A stretch of 64,000 bases of DNA from Blastococcus sp. LR1 (GCF_020166105.1 NZ_JAIUJY010000004.1:496001-560000); one strand, 5' to 3'; positions 7,790 through 18,028 are shown, counted from the stretch's first letter. Translations and numbers: made by a program. The notes: generated by a model not told the origin, from the letters alone.

Positions 7790-8632
7790 TCAGATACCGA
7801 CGCCCCGGTCGCGCAGGTACTTCGCCGGGTCGATCGGGCGGCCGTCCATGCCACCGCGGTGGATCTCGTAGTGCAGGTGGGGGCCGGTGGACTGGCCCTC
7901 GTTGCCGATCTTCGCGATCTGGTCGCCGGCGGTGACGAGGTCGCCCTCGCTGACGTTGTAGTAGCGCATGTGGCCGTAGATGTGGACGTTGCCGTCCGCG
8001 TCCTGGATGTAGACGGCGTTGCCGTAGCCGGAGGCGCGGCCTGCGCGGATCACGACGCCGTCGGTGGCGGACACGATGGGGGTTCCGAGCGGTCCGGCCA
8101 GGTCCAGGCCGTAGTGCATGGTGCCCCAGCGCATGCAGAAGCAGGTGGTCATCACGCCACGCGTCGGCAGCGCGGTCTTGGGCTGACGGGCGGCGCGGGA
8201 GGCGGCCAGCTCGTTCAGGCGGAGAGCGGCCTCGGCCTCGGAGATCCCTCGGCGCGCGTCGGCGCCCTCGAGACCGCCGGCGAAGCTGACCTCGGTGCTC
8301 TCGCCCAGCCCGTAGTCCGACGCGGTGGCGTCGACCGCCGGCGGCTCACCCAGCGTCGCGGGGACGTAGGCGACGAGGGCGCCGGCGACGAGGGCGGCGA
8401 ACCAGATCGGTGCCCGGCGGCCCGGAGGGTGGGGGAGACGGCGCCCGGCGAACAGCCGCCCCAGCGGGGAGGTCTTCTCGGTGGCGGGCGCCTCGTCGGG
8501 CGCGGCGTCCGTCTCGGCGCGCGAGGCGCGTGCGGCGCGTCGGCCGGCGAGCGCGCGGGCCACGGCGGACGACTGCTTCTCGACGGCGTCGGTCGCCGGT
8601 CGCTCCAGCACCTGTGCACTGCTGAGAGACAC
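7790..8632 (-). CDS. Membrane-anchored M23 peptidoglycan endopeptidase
   Basis: A 280-residue LytM-type metallopeptidase. Residues 1-70 are charged and cytosolic, 76-93 form one membrane span, and the external peptidase domain covers about 155-275. Zinc ligands are visible: H173 and D177 in HYGLD and the HLH motif with H254; H221 is the likely catalytic base. All essential residues are present, so it should cleave peptide bridges in the wall. GGAAGG six bases before the GTG decides the start over an upstream alternative. Its position after pcrA matches Rv0950c of M. tuberculosis. A region of 215 bp separates its start from the lipase stop; no riboswitch could be recognised there. Confidence 0.92.
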   Translation of the reverse strand: MSLSSAQVLERPATDAVEKQSSAVARALAGRRAARASRAETDAAPDEAPATEKTSPLGRLFAGRRLPHPPGRRAPIWFAALVAGALVAYVPATLGEPPAVDATASDYGLGESTEVSFAGGLEGADARRGISEAEAALRLNELAASRAARQPKTALPTRGVMTTCFCMRWGTMHYGLDLAGPLGTPIVSATDGVVIRAGRASGYGNAVYIQDADGNVHIYGHMRYYNVSEGDLVTAGDQIAKIGNEGQSTGPHLHYEIHRGGMDGRPIDPAKYLRDRGVGI

Positions 8633-8847
8633 GGCGAACCTTCCCGGACTGTGTATCCGGCGAGCGCTCGGGGGCGTTCGTCGGGGGAGCGACGACGGCG
8701 GGGACACCGGGCTGGCGTCCGCCGGTTCTCACCGGCGCCGTGATCGAACCGTAACGATCCGTGAGGGGGCGTCCAAGCACCGGACGCTGCGTGTCGTGAT
8801 GTGTGCGAGTCGTGATGTCGATGAGTCGACGGCGACCTGTGTGCCGC

Positions 8848-9741
8848 TCAGGCGACGGCGGCGATGTGCCGGCCCGTGCGCGGCGTCTCCCGGTGGCCGG
8901 CCAGTGTCGCGGCGACCTCGTCGAGGACCCCCCGGTGCATGGGGAGCGACATGTGCCCCACGCCGCGGAACAGGAGATTGCGCGCGCCGAGGTCGGGGTG
9001 GTCGCAGCGTCCGGACTGGGTCGGCAGCACCATCTGGTCCAGGTCGCTGTAGACGGCGGTGACGCGCGTGCGGCAGCGGGGTGCGGGCTGCTCCAGCTCG
9101 CGGAGCACAGGGGAGCCCGGGCGGAGCTGCCGGACCAGCGGGGTGGGCAGTGCGTGTGCCAGGACCGAGCCCTGGTGCGGCGTGCCCAGGGTGATCAGCG
9201 AGTCGACGTGCCGGTCGCCGCCCTGGCGCTGCACGTGGTACCGGGCGATCAGGCCGCCGAGGCTGTGGCCGACGACGTGCAGCCGGTCGTGCCCGGTCTG
9301 CGCGCAGATCTGCTCGATCTGGCGGCCGAGGTCGGCGGCGGCCTGGGCGATGTCGGTGAGGAACGGGCTGTAGTTCCAGGAGCAGACGTGGGCGAACCCG
9401 CGGCGACGCAGGTTCCGGCGCATCACGGCGAAGATCGACCGATTGTCGACCAGGCCGTGCACGAGCAGGACCGGGACGCGGGCGGCCAGGGGATCGGCGG
9501 AGAAGAGGGCGCGGACGGCGGGCGGCTGTTCGCCGGTGCGCCGGCGCGGGTCCGGCCGCAGGGCCTCCATCCGGGTGCCCAGCGGGTACATGAGCACGTG
9601 CGCACCGACCCAGGCGAGCTCGGTCAGCCCACCGGTCACGGTGGTCCGTGAACACAGTCCGCGAAGCCCTCGCGCCGTGCCTTCGCTGTGTGAGCCGGTG
9701 TGCGACGCTGGAGCGGAGACCGGATCGATCGATGGCCGCAT
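8848..9741 (-). CDS. Alpha/beta-hydrolase lipase (triacylglycerol lipase/esterase-like)
   Basis: A 297-residue hydrolase with the nucleophile elbow GHSLGG (S160), the oxyanion HG (95-96), and a likely acid Asp in YSDLDQ and base His in GVGHMSL near the end. The family resembles EstA/LipA-type extracellular lipases, but no clear signal peptide is seen; a weak hydrophobic stretch near residues 39-53 might contact the membrane. The ATG is supported by GGGGAGAAG five bases upstream. It is divergent from a membrane protein, and a CRP-type palindrome (9845-9860) lies between the two starts. Confidence 0.85.
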   Translation of the reverse strand: MRPSIDPVSAPASHTGSHSEGTARGLRGLCSRTTVTGGLTELAWVGAHVLMYPLGTRMEALRPDPRRRTGEQPPAVRALFSADPLAARVPVLLVHGLVDNRSIFAVMRRNLRRRGFAHVCSWNYSPFLTDIAQAAADLGRQIEQICAQTGHDRLHVVGHSLGGLIARYHVQRQGGDRHVDSLITLGTPHQGSVLAHALPTPLVRQLRPGSPVLRELEQPAPRCRTRVTAVYSDLDQMVLPTQSGRCDHPDLGARNLLFRGVGHMSLPMHRGVLDEVAATLAGHRETPRTGRHIAAVA

Positions 9742-9844
9742 CACTACTTCTCCCCGTTCGTTCTGCGGCGGATCGTGGGCTCGAGCCGTCCCGCTGGTGG
9801 CGGTGCACATGCTGTGCTCCGTTCACGCGACGGTAATGCCTAGG

Positions 9845-9860
9845 TGTGACAGACGTCACA
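9845..9860. promoter_or_regulatory. CRP/GlxR-type palindrome TGTGA-N6-TCACA
   Basis: TGTGACAGACGTCACA fits the cAMP-receptor-protein consensus exactly on both halves, and its outer flanks extend the symmetry by one more base on each side. It lies 104 bp upstream of the lipase start and 64 bp upstream of the divergent membrane-protein start. Confidence 0.65.
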
Positions 9861-9923
9861 CGGATGCCTTCGACGGTCCGCCGATCGTGGCCTGTTCGTG
9901 ACCAGCCAGCTGAGGGGGAGACC

Positions 9924-10940
9924 GTGCCCGCCCGCGACGCCCGCACCGGGACCGACCGCACCCGAGCCACCGCCCGCCGAGTTGGGGGAGGAACCAAGCC
10001 CGAGGCTCCGCGGCTCACCGGCGACCGGCTGGTCGTCGGCACCGTTGCGCCGCTGGTCCGGGTGTCAGGTGTCCTCCTGGTGCTCGCCGGACTGGTCGGG
10101 CTGGCCGCCGCGTTCCCGACCTACCTGACCGTCGACGGCGAGCAGCTCCGCCAGGTGCGCGGACTCGGGAGTGTGCTGGTCGCCCTGCTCGTGCCTGCGG
10201 TGCAGCTCGCCGTGGGGACGACGCTGGTGCGGCGCACGCTGCCCAAGTTCGGGCTCGCCTACGCCGGGGTCGCGGCGGCGCTCGCCGTCGGGCAGCTGCT
10301 CATCGAGGTCTACCGCGGCCAGAGCTCCACCTCCCGGCCCGGCGTCGAGGTGCTGGCCGGCGAGGTGGTCCTCACCAGCGGCGTCCAGGTGGGCCCCGGC
10401 TGGGTCCTCGGGATCGTCGCGCTCGTGCTCACGGTGCTCGCCGGCGCCACCGGCATGGCGGCCTGGGGCCGGACCGTGATGGACGACCGCGGTCCGATCG
10501 ACGGCGTCCGGTCGCTGCTGGCGGGACCGGCGGTGCTGCTCGGGGTGGCCACGGTCATCTGCCTGACCGTCCCCGCCGCCGACGTCCCGGACGAGCTCAG
10601 CACCGATCCGGCCACCGGCATGCAGACGGTGGTGACGCAGGAGGGGCCGCAGGCGCTGCTCGAGCGCCCCGGCCTCGCCCTGCTCGGCGGCCTGCTGCTG
10701 GCCGGTGCGCTGCTCCTGTGCTCGGTGGTCGCTCCCTCGTTGCGGCCGCGTCTGGCCGTCGTGGGCGGGCTGCTCGGCGTCGCCGTCGCAGTCCTCGCTG
10801 CCGGGCTCGGCGGCCTGCGGGACGCCGCGTCCTCCGACGAGCTGGAGTGGACGGTGCCCGGCGTCGGGCTCGTCGTCCTCGGCCTGGCGTTCACGGCCCT
10901 GACGGCCGTGGCGTGGCGGATCCGCCGCTCCGCCGGCTGA
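9924..10940 (+). CDS. Conserved polytopic membrane protein
   Basis: A 338-residue protein with a charged 45-residue N-terminus followed by about eight hydrophobic segments, arranged as two sets of four separated by a loop around residue 200. No catalytic motif or named family is recognised; it resembles uncharacterised actinobacterial membrane proteins. The GTG start is chosen because GAGGGGGAG lies 3-5 nt upstream; the reading frame stays open further upstream without a site. The shared upstream region carries the CRP-type palindrome. Confidence 0.7.
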   Translation: MPARDARTGTDRTRATARRVGGGTKPEAPRLTGDRLVVGTVAPLVRVSGVLLVLAGLVGLAAAFPTYLTVDGEQLRQVRGLGSVLVALLVPAVQLAVGTTLVRRTLPKFGLAYAGVAAALAVGQLLIEVYRGQSSTSRPGVEVLAGEVVLTSGVQVGPGWVLGIVALVLTVLAGATGMAAWGRTVMDDRGPIDGVRSLLAGPAVLLGVATVICLTVPAADVPDELSTDPATGMQTVVTQEGPQALLERPGLALLGGLLLAGALLLCSVVAPSLRPRLAVVGGLLGVAVAVLAAGLGGLRDAASSDELEWTVPGVGLVVLGLAFTALTAVAWRIRRSAG

Positions 10941-10995
10941 GCGGTTCGGGGCTCGGTAGTTCCCGAGCCGGGCCGCCGGCCATAAGCTCCGGTGC

Positions 10996-11397
10996 GTGGA
11001 CGAACGCATCCGGGTGGTCATCGCCAAGCCGGGTCTCGACGGGCACGACCGCGGCGCCAAGGTGGTCGCGCGGGCACTGCGCGACGCCGGCATGGAGGTC
11101 GTCTACACCGGCCTCCACCAGACGCCCGAGCAGATCATCGAGACCGTGGTCCAGGAGGACGCCGACGCCGTGGGGCTCTCGGTCCTCTCCGGCGCCCACA
11201 TGACGCTGTTCGCCCGGCTCGCCGAGCTGATGCGCGAGCGGGGCATCGACGACGTCGTCGTCTTCGGCGGCGGCATCATCCCGGCCGACGACGTGCCGGA
11301 GCTCGAGCAGCTCGGCGTCGCCGGGGTCTTCACCCCCGGTGCCACCACCACCGAGATCGTCGACTGGGTGCGCGCCCACGTGGGCGCCCCCGCCTAG
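10996..11397 (+). CDS. Stand-alone cobalamin-binding domain (acyl-CoA mutase small subunit-like)
   Basis: A 133-residue Rossmann-like B12-binding domain. The DGHDRG sequence (residues 15-20) is the DxHxxG motif whose His replaces dimethylbenzimidazole as the lower cobalt ligand; later SGAHM and GGGIIP contact the corrin tail. Alone it corresponds to the small subunit of split mutases such as isobutyryl-CoA or hydroxyisobutyryl-CoA mutase, but no large catalytic subunit lies beside it. TAAGCT (10983-10988) ends 7 nt before the GTG. Its TAG stop overlaps the stop of the convergent hydrolase gene in a CTAG tetramer. Confidence 0.88.
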   Translation: MDERIRVVIAKPGLDGHDRGAKVVARALRDAGMEVVYTGLHQTPEQIIETVVQEDADAVGLSVLSGAHMTLFARLAELMRERGIDDVVVFGGGIIPADDVPELEQLGVAGVFTPGATTTEIVDWVRAHVGAPA

Positions 11398-13274
11398 CGC
11401 TGGGGGACGACCGGCACGGTCAGCTTCTGCCCCGCGCCCGGGCCGGTGGCCAGGGTGGTCACCAGCGGGAGCGTGGAGCCGCGGTAGGCGAGGTCGCCGC
11501 CGGCGAGGACGACCGCGAGCCGGTGGCCCTTGTCGAACCGGTGCACGATCCCCGGCAGCTCGATGGTCACCGGCTTGCTCACGTCGGTGACGCGCACCGG
11601 CGAGATCAGCCGGTTCGGGAGCTCGATCGCCTTTCCGTCCGGGCCGATGTCGTAGACCTTCGCGTAGGCCACCAGCTGCCCGATCGGCCCACCGTCCTGC
11701 GTCGCCTGGGCGGTCGACGAGAGCCGGACGGTCAGCCGGGGCGAGCCGACGACGTCCAGCGGGGCGGTCAGGCGCGGGGTGGCGAACCGGATCGCCGTAC
11801 CCGCGGGATCGACGACCGGGAACGACTGGTCGATCGCCGAGGTCTCGGTGTAGTTGGGCCCGATCGGCGCGAGGGTGCCGAACGTGCTCAGGCCCGGCAC
11901 CACCGGCGCCCCGCCGGTCACCAGAGCGCCGTCGGCCCCCGGCGTGCTCGTCCCGGACAGGTGGAAGGTCTTCTCGGTGCCCACCGGGTAGGACGACGCG
12001 ACGCCGTAGGACTTGGCGATGTTGCCGGTCGCCTCGTAGACCCAGTCGCGGTAGTAGGCGAAGCCCTGCGGCGGCTTGGGCCCGCGGTCGCGCACGTAGT
12101 GGTCGAACCACACCAGCGCCGCCTTGCCCTGCAGCGACCGGGCCGGGTGGCGCTCGTCCAGCTCGCCGGGCTGCGGGGAGGAGTCGCTGTGACCCCACGA
12201 CTGCCACATCAGCGAGACCGGCGTCCCCTGCCGCTTCAGCGCTGTGTAGGTGGCCACCGACTCCTGCAGGTTGAACAGGGTGTCGGCCTGGCCCTGACCC
12301 AGCAGCGTGGGCACCCGGACCTTCGACATGTAGCTGGCCACCGAGTTCGAACGCAGGTAGTCGATGGACGCCTGGCTCGGGAAGCCGACGGTGGCGACCT
12401 CGGACAGAGCGATGCAGACCTGCGGCTCGAAGTTGGCGCAGTTCTCCGCCCGTGACGCCTGATCGAAGAACTGCTGGAACTTCACGGGGTCGGCGAGGGC
12501 CCGCAGGTCCTGGGCGCCGTTCGCGGCGCCGAGCGCGGTGAAGAGCGCCGCCCACTGGTACTTGAAGACGCCGGTGCCCGAGGCGCTCACCGACCCGCTG
12601 CGCGCGGTGCCCTGCGGCAAGCTGCTGTTCTCCGGCGCCAGGGAGTAGGAGAGGTCGTTCCAGGTGATCTGCGGGACGATCGCGTCCAGCCGGTTGGTGC
12701 CGGCGGCCTTCTCGAACCCCGCTGCGGCGAACTGGATCTGGCCGCCGTAGGAGCCGCCGATCATCCCGACCTGCGGGTCGTGCCGCACGCGAGTCCGGGC
12801 GTCCTCCCGGACGACCTCGCTGACGACGACGCGCTTGCCGGTCGCGTCGTCGACGGCCTTGATCGCCGGGTCGCCACCGAAGAAGCGCAGCAGCTGGCTG
12901 GCGGCCGCTCCGTCGTGCTCGACGTCGTCGAGGGTGATGGGGCAGAGGTCGTCGTCGACGAACCCGAGGCCGGTGTAGGCGAGCGTCACGTAGCCGTGGT
13001 CGCCGAAACCGAGGGCGAAGTCGGCCTGGTCGTCCTTGGTGCCGCCGAAGCCGTTGGTGGTGAGCAGCGCCGGCCCCGGCTTCTTCTTGCTGACGCCGGC
13101 CGGGACGTACAGGTCGGCGTCGATCCGGCACGTGCGCTTCTCGGGCCCGATGCCGGTCACCGTGATCGTCAGGTCGCGCACGGTGGGCTGGGTCGCGGCG
13201 GCCATCGGCGCGAGCGTCACCAGGCCCCCGGCCGCGAGCGCGGAGGACAGCAGGACGGTCGCGGTGCGGCGCAC
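11394..13274 (-). CDS. Secreted S15/CocE-type acyl hydrolase
   Basis: A 626-residue exported hydrolase of the X-Pro dipeptidyl-peptidase/CocE group. A signal peptide (about 1-27, AAA before the cut) precedes an alpha/beta-hydrolase core with nucleophile GGSYGG (S175), a probable acid Asp in GQGQADTLF and a His in WGHSD. The last 200 residues form the jelly-roll C-terminal domain of the family. Substrate is unknown; peptidase and esterase activities both occur in this group. GAGGAG lies just before the GTG. It converges on the B12-binding gene, the two stops sharing four bases. Confidence 0.88.
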   Translation of the reverse strand: MRRTATVLLSSALAAGGLVTLAPMAAATQPTVRDLTITVTGIGPEKRTCRIDADLYVPAGVSKKKPGPALLTTNGFGGTKDDQADFALGFGDHGYVTLAYTGLGFVDDDLCPITLDDVEHDGAAASQLLRFFGGDPAIKAVDDATGKRVVVSEVVREDARTRVRHDPQVGMIGGSYGGQIQFAAAGFEKAAGTNRLDAIVPQITWNDLSYSLAPENSSLPQGTARSGSVSASGTGVFKYQWAALFTALGAANGAQDLRALADPVKFQQFFDQASRAENCANFEPQVCIALSEVATVGFPSQASIDYLRSNSVASYMSKVRVPTLLGQGQADTLFNLQESVATYTALKRQGTPVSLMWQSWGHSDSSPQPGELDERHPARSLQGKAALVWFDHYVRDRGPKPPQGFAYYRDWVYEATGNIAKSYGVASSYPVGTEKTFHLSGTSTPGADGALVTGGAPVVPGLSTFGTLAPIGPNYTETSAIDQSFPVVDPAGTAIRFATPRLTAPLDVVGSPRLTVRLSSTAQATQDGGPIGQLVAYAKVYDIGPDGKAIELPNRLISPVRVTDVSKPVTIELPGIVHRFDKGHRLAVVLAGGDLAYRGSTLPLVTTLATGPGAGQKLTVPVVPQR

Positions 13275-13422
13275 GGGGGCTCCTCGGGTCGGGGACACGC
13301 GGCGGGCCTGCACCGTTCCTGCTGCGAACGGGTGAGGAGTCGTGTGATGCACCCCACGCGGGACCCGTCTCTGTAACGCCCGGGGCAGCGCGGAGGTTAC
13401 GGGCGGTCTACGGTGCCTGTTC

Positions 13423-14586
13423 GTGGATCTCTTCGAGTACCAGGCCCGTGACCTGTTGGCCTCGCACGGCGTCCCCGTGCTCCCCGGCGGCGTCGCCGAC
13501 ACCCCTGACCAGGCGGAGGCGATCGCCCGCGAGATCGGGCAGACCGTCGTCGTCAAGGCGCAGGTGAAGGTGGGCGGACGCGGAAAGGCCGGCGGCGTCA
13601 AGCTCGCCGACAACCCCGAGGACGCCAAGGCGCGCGCCCAGGACATCCTGGGGCTGGACATCAAGGGGCACATCACGCACCGCGTGATGGTGGCCCAGGC
13701 CAGCGACATCGCCGAGGAGTACTACTTCTCCTACCTGCTCGACCGCTCCAACCGCACCTTCCTGGCCATGGCCTCGAAGGAGGGCGGCATGGAGATCGAG
13801 CAGCTCGCCGTCGAGCGGCCCGAGGCCCTCGCCCGCATCGCGATCGACGCCAGCGTCGGCGTGGACGCGGCCAAGGCCGCCGAGATCGTCGACGCCGCGA
13901 ACTTCCCCGCCGAGGTGCGTGACCAGGTCATCGCCATCGCCGTCCAGCTGTGGGACGTCTTCTCCAAGGAGGACGCCACGCTGGTCGAGGTGAACCCGCT
14001 GGCCAAGGCGCCGGACGGCACGGTCCTGGCCCTCGACGCCAAGGTGACCCTCGACGAGAACGCCGGCTTCCGGCACACCGAGCACGCCGCGCTCGAGGAC
14101 GCCGCCGCCGCCGACCCGCTCGAGGCGCGCGCCAAGGAGAAGGACCTCAACTACGTCAAGCTCGAGGGCTCGGTCGGCATCATCGGCAACGGTGCCGGGC
14201 TGGTCATGAGCACCCTGGACGTCGTCGCCTACGCCGGCGAGGAGTTCGGCGGCGTCAAGCCGGCCAACTTCCTCGACATCGGTGGTGGCGCCTCGGCCGA
14301 GGTCATGGCCAACGGCCTGGAGATCATCCTCTCCGACCCCGCCGTGAAGAGCGTGTTCGTCAACGTCTTCGGTGGCATCACCGCCTGCGACGCCGTCGCG
14401 AACGGCATCGTCTCCGCGCTGAGCATCCTCGGCGACGAGGCCACCAAGCCCCTGGTCGTCCGTCTCGACGGCAACAACGTCGAGGAGGGCCGGCGGATCC
14501 TCGCCGAGGCCAACCACCCCCTGGTGACCGTGGTCGACACGATGGACGGCGCCGCGCGCCGGGCCGCCGAACTCGCCGCCGCCTGA
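13423..14586 (+). CDS. sucC: Succinyl-CoA synthetase beta subunit
   Basis: A 387-residue ADP-forming succinate-CoA ligase beta chain: ATP-grasp domain first ([16 protein letters not shown] near residues 45-60), then the CoA-ligase domain with FLDIGGGAS and NVFGGI. It runs the substrate-level phosphorylation step of the TCA cycle with SucD, encoded 30 bp downstream. The start MDLFEYQAR is the standard family N-terminus. TACGGT (13409-13414) ends 8 nt before the GTG with no Shine-Dalgarno, consistent with leaderless transcription. Confidence 0.98.
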   Translation: MDLFEYQARDLLASHGVPVLPGGVADTPDQAEAIAREIGQTVVVKAQVKVGGRGKAGGVKLADNPEDAKARAQDILGLDIKGHITHRVMVAQASDIAEEYYFSYLLDRSNRTFLAMASKEGGMEIEQLAVERPEALARIAIDASVGVDAAKAAEIVDAANFPAEVRDQVIAIAVQLWDVFSKEDATLVEVNPLAKAPDGTVLALDAKVTLDENAGFRHTEHAALEDAAAADPLEARAKEKDLNYVKLEGSVGIIGNGAGLVMSTLDVVAYAGEEFGGVKPANFLDIGGGASAEVMANGLEIILSDPAVKSVFVNVFGGITACDAVANGIVSALSILGDEATKPLVVRLDGNNVEEGRRILAEANHPLVTVVDTMDGAARRAAELAAA

Positions 14587-14616
14587 TCGCCCCGACTCCG
14601 GACTAGGACACAGCAG

Positions 14617-15495
14617 ATGTCGATCTTCCTCAACGAGAACAGCAAGGTCATCGTCCAGGGCATGACCGGCTCCGAGGGCAGCAAGCACACGTCGCGCATG
14701 CTCGCCTCCGGCACCGCGATCGTCGGCGGCGTGAACCCCCGCAAGGCGGGCACCAGCGTCGACTTCGACGGCACCAGCGTGCCGGTGTTCGGCTCCGTCG
14801 CCGACGCCATGAAGGAGACCGGCGCCGACGTCAGCGTCATCTTCGTGCCGCCGCCGTTCGCCAAGGCCGCCGCGATCGAGGCCGTCGACGCCCAGATCGG
14901 GCTCGCCGTCGTCATCACCGAGGGCATCCCGGTGCACGACTCGACCTACGTCTGGGCGCACGCCCAGGGTGGCTCGACCCGCATCATCGGCCCGAACTGC
15001 CCCGGCCTCATCAGCCCCGGGCGCTCGAACGCCGGCATCATCCCGGCCAACATCACCAAGCAGGGCAAGATCGGCCTGGTGTCGAAGTCGGGCACGCTGA
15101 CCTACCAGATGATGTACGAGCTCCGGGACATCGGTTTCTCGACGGCCGTCGGCATCGGTGGCGACCCGGTCATCGGCACCACGCACATCGACTGCCTCCA
15201 GGCCTTCCAGGACGACCCGGAGACCGAGGCCATCGTGATGATCGGTGAGATCGGTGGCGACGCCGAGGAGCGGGCCGCCGACTTCATCAAGGCCAACGTC
15301 ACCAAGCCGGTCGTCGGCTACGTCGCGGGCTTCACCGCCCCCGAGGGCAAGACGATGGGCCACGCCGGCGCGATCGTGTCCGGCTCGGCAGGCACCGCCG
15401 CCGCCAAGCAGGAGGCCCTCGAGGCCGCCGGCGTCCGCGTCGGCAAGACCCCGTCCGAGGCCGCGCGCCTCATGCGGGAGATCGTCGGCGCCTGA
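14617..15495 (+). CDS. sucD: Succinyl-CoA synthetase alpha subunit
   Basis: A 292-residue alpha chain with the CoA-binding Rossmann domain ([19 protein letters not shown]) and the ligase domain. H249 in GHAGAIVSG is the phosphohistidine that carries phosphate between the nucleotide and succinyl-phosphate. It forms an operon with sucC. It is followed by a dispersed palindromic repeat and then a strong hairpin terminator. Confidence 0.98.
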   Translation: MSIFLNENSKVIVQGMTGSEGSKHTSRMLASGTAIVGGVNPRKAGTSVDFDGTSVPVFGSVADAMKETGADVSVIFVPPPFAKAAAIEAVDAQIGLAVVITEGIPVHDSTYVWAHAQGGSTRIIGPNCPGLISPGRSNAGIIPANITKQGKIGLVSKSGTLTYQMMYELRDIGFSTAVGIGGDPVIGTTHIDCLQAFQDDPETEAIVMIGEIGGDAEERAADFIKANVTKPVVGYVAGFTAPEGKTMGHAGAIVSGSAGTAAAKQEALEAAGVRVGKTPSEAARLMREIVGA

Positions 15496-15496
15496 C

Positions 15497-15555
15497 GAAG
15501 GACCGCACTTCCCCCCACGCCTCGCGAGCTCGGCGCGGGACCCTGAAGGGCGGCC
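15497..15555. repeat. Dispersed palindromic repeat, copy 1 (after sucD)
   Basis: Starts 2 nt after the sucD stop. Shares with the other copies a GAAGGACC opening, a C-run, a CTCGC-AGCTCG centre and a GGG-CCCTG-AGGG-GGCC closing; the ends are partly complementary. Confidence 0.6.
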
Positions 15556-15573
15556 GTTCCAGTCCGTCACCAG

Positions 15574-15606
15574 CTGCCCGGTACCCCGTCGAGGGGTGCC
15601 GGGCAG
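15574..15606 (+). terminator. Strong hairpin terminator of sucCD
   Basis: A 14-bp stem with one G-T pair (15574-15587 with 15593-15606) around a 5-nt loop, 79 bp after the sucD stop, without a long T-run. Confidence 0.7.
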
Positions 15607-15707
15607 CGTCGTTCCCGGCTCCGGGGACGGCGCGCCGCGCCCCGGCGTTGCGCCCTTGTGAGCGCCGCCGTCAGATCATGGAGTCCCACCGTTCCGGAGG
15701 AGAGCCT

Positions 15708-16757
15708 GTGACCGCCAACCAGCCCCCGCACCAGCCCGAGGGCGGGCCCCCGCCGGACGGTGGGCGGCCGGAGGCGCACGGGTCCCCGGCGGCGGGTGCC
15801 CCGATGCAGCCGCAGGCCCCGCAGCCGCAGGGGCCGCCCCAGTACTACGGCGGGCCTCAGGGTCAGCCGCCCCACGGCCAGCAGCAGTACGGGCAGCCGC
15901 GGCAGTGGCAGCCTCAGCACCCCGGCCAGCCGCCCGCCTACGGGCAGCCCCCGTACGGCCAGCCCCAGTACGGCCAGCCGCCCGCCTACGGGCAGCCCCC
16001 GTACGGCCAGCCCCAGTACGGACAGCCGCAGTACGGGCAGCAGTCGCAGTGGCAGCCCCAGTACTACGGGCAGCCGCCGGCCTACGGGCAGCCCCCGCTC
16101 TACGGACAGCCAGGGGCGCAGCACCAGCAGCCTCCCTACGGAGCGCCCAACCCCTACCTGCGGAAGCCGGGGCCGAGCGCGGAGTTCTCTGTCGACCTCA
16201 AGCGGGTGCGGGTGCTCGACTGGATCGTCGCCGGTGGGGCCCTCGTGTTCCTGGGGGTGGCGCTCCTGCCCTGGTGGCGGCTCGGCAACGAGACGTTCGG
16301 CGTGAGCCTCAGCGGCTTCAGCAGCAGTTCGGTCGCCACGGCGTTCGTGCTGTTCCTGCTCGCCGCCCTCTGGGCGCTGCTGCCCGGCATCGTGAAGGCG
16401 ACGGTGACGTTCCCGCGGGCCGCGGTGACGGTCGGACTGGCCTCGTTGGGCCTGGTGCTCACGTTCTTCGCCTGGCTCGACACGCTGCAGCTCGCCTTCT
16501 CGTTCTGGGCGCTGCTCGGGTTCCTCACGGCGGTGGGAATCACCGTGGCCGCTGGGCTCGCCCTGCGCCGTGACCTGGCGGAACGGCCCCCGAAGCCGAG
16601 CCCTCCGGCCGGCGGCGGGTACTGGCCGGGCGGGTACCCGCAGCAGCCCTACCTCCAGCCGTACCCGCCGCAGTCGGCGCCGTGGCCCGCGGCGCCGGGT
16701 CCCGCGCAGGGCCCTGCTCCGCATGCGGAGGGTGAGCGTCCCCGCACGGACACCTGA
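15708..16757 (+). CDS. Pro/Gln/Tyr-rich membrane protein (Rv0954-position)
   Basis: A 349-residue protein. Residues 1-150 are a disordered tail rich in Pro, Gln, Tyr and Gly with about ten YGQP-type repeats; two exact 48-bp tandem units (15924-16019) encode part of it. Four hydrophobic spans follow (about 175-290), then a second Pro/Tyr-rich tail. No enzyme motif is visible. The position between sucD and the PerM-like gene matches Rv0954 of M. tuberculosis, a proline-rich membrane protein. A wall- or division-associated scaffold role is only an inference. GGAGGAGAG seven bases before the GTG sets the start. Confidence 0.8.
   Translation: MTANQPPHQPEGGPPPDGGRPEAHGSPAAGAPMQPQAPQPQGPPQYYGGPQGQPPHGQQQYGQPRQWQPQHPGQPPAYGQPPYGQPQYGQPPAYGQPPYGQPQYGQPQYGQQSQWQPQYYGQPPAYGQPPLYGQPGAQHQQPPYGAPNPYLRKPGPSAEFSVDLKRVRVLDWIVAGGALVFLGVALLPWWRLGNETFGVSLSGFSSSSVATAFVLFLLAALWALLPGIVKATVTFPRAAVTVGLASLGLVLTFFAWLDTLQLAFSFWALLGFLTAVGITVAAGLALRRDLAERPPKPSPPAGGGYWPGGYPQQPYLQPYPPQSAPWPAAPGPAQGPAPHAEGERPRTDT
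15924..16019 (+). repeat. Two perfect 48-bp tandem repeats inside the Pro/Gln/Tyr-rich gene
   Basis: 15924-15971 and 15972-16019 are identical at every base, each coding 16 residues ([16 protein letters not shown]). Perfect identity at third codon positions implies a recent in-frame duplication or ongoing slippage. Confidence 0.9.
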
Positions 16758-16831
16758 TCCCGGCCGGTCCGCGGGTGTCGGCCCGGCGCGTGCGCCCGGC
16801 ATCTGCTCCGCCCGCTTGGGAGAGTGGACCC

Positions 16832-18028
16832 GTGGTCGCCCTGCTCGCACGCCTGCCCTTCCGGCGCGGCGACGGCGAGGCCGCACGGCCGGCGCCCCCG
16901 GCCCTCCTGGCACTGGCCGCCGCCGTTGCCGTCACCGTCGTCGGGTTGATCGGCCTGGGGCTCGCGGTCGTCGTCGTCAACACCCTGGATCCGGCCGGCG
17001 GCATGTCCACCGGCGCCTCGGCGGTGCTGTCCGCGCGGCTGTGGCTGCTGGCCCAGGGGGCCGAGCTCACCCTCGCGTCGGGGCCGCTCGTGCTCGCCCC
17101 GCTGCTGCTCAGCGTCCTGCTGGCCTGGGCGCTCTCCTGGGCCGGGCGGGTCGCGGTGCGTGTTCTGGACGACGACGCCTCACGGGGTCAGGTGCTGCGG
17201 GCCGCCGCAACCGTGGTCGCGCTCCACGTCGGCCTGACCCTGCTGGTCGCCCTGCTCGCGCAGGGGGACGGCGTGGGCATCGGCTGGCCGCGCACCGTCC
17301 TCGGTCCGCTCCTGGTCGCCCTGGTCGCCGTCGGCTGGGGCGCCGGCCGGGAGTCCGGTCTCCTCGACGTGGCCCTCGACCGGCTGCCCGGCGTGCTCCG
17401 GCCGGTCCTGCGGGGCGTGCTCGCCGGGCTGTTCACGGCGTTGGCGCTGGCGACCTGCGTCGTCGCGATCGCGCTGGCCAGCGACACGTCCGGTTACGCG
17501 GCGGTCTCCGGCTCGCTCGGCGGAGCGGCGGCGGGCGCGGCGGGCCTCGTCGCCCTCGGCGCCCTGCTGCTCCCGAACGCCTCGCTCGCGGTCCTCGGCC
17601 TGGCCGCCGGCCCCGGCTTCGCCGTCGGCACGGGCACGCTGGTGTCGGTGCACGGCGTCACGCTGGGGGCCGTCCCCGCGCTGCCGCTGCTCGCGGCGCT
17701 CCCGGACACCCAGGCGGTGCCGCTGGTCGCCTTCGTCTCCCAGGTGATCCCGGTCGTGGCCGGGCTGGTCGCGGGGACGACGGTCGGCCGCTGGTGGGGT
17801 GACGCCGACGGCGGCTCGGTCACGGCGGGTCTGACCGGGGTGCTCACCGGTGTCCTGCTCGGCGTCGTCGTGGGCCTCCTGGCCTGGATCGGCGGCGGCA
17901 CGCTCGGCGACGGCGCGCTCGCGGTGGTCGGCGCCCCGGCGGTTGCCACCGGCATCGCCGTCGCCGCGCAGAGCGGGATCGCCGCGGCAGTGGCCGCGGC
18001 GGTGACCCGCTGGCGGGCCCTCGGCTGA
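16832..18028 (+). CDS. PerM-like (DUF6350) polytopic membrane protein
   Basis: A 398-residue protein with about ten hydrophobic segments made largely of Ala, Val, Leu and Gly. Its place directly before purN and after a Pro-rich membrane gene corresponds to Rv0955 (PerM) of M. tuberculosis, which helps septum formation by stabilising the divisome protein FtsB at low magnesium. The DUF6350/PerM assignment is from position and overall look rather than a motif. The GTG at 16832 is preceded by GGGAGAG at about 9 nt; an earlier in-frame GTG exists. Confidence 0.8.
   Translation: MVALLARLPFRRGDGEAARPAPPALLALAAAVAVTVVGLIGLGLAVVVVNTLDPAGGMSTGASAVLSARLWLLAQGAELTLASGPLVLAPLLLSVLLAWALSWAGRVAVRVLDDDASRGQVLRAAATVVALHVGLTLLVALLAQGDGVGIGWPRTVLGPLLVALVAVGWGAGRESGLLDVALDRLPGVLRPVLRGVLAGLFTALALATCVVAIALASDTSGYAAVSGSLGGAAAGAAGLVALGALLLPNASLAVLGLAAGPGFAVGTGTLVSVHGVTLGAVPALPLLAALPDTQAVPLVAFVSQVIPVVAGLVAGTTVGRWWGDADGGSVTAGLTGVLTGVLLGVVVGLLAWIGGGTLGDGALAVVGAPAVATGIAVAAQSGIAAAVAAAVTRWRALG

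Noticed and set aside
8633-8847. Possible c-di-AMP (ydaO-type) riboswitch upstream of the M23 peptidase
   Set aside because: Such riboswitches often precede wall peptidases in actinobacteria, and the region is GC-rich with hairpins, but the conserved riboswitch core sequences could not be found.
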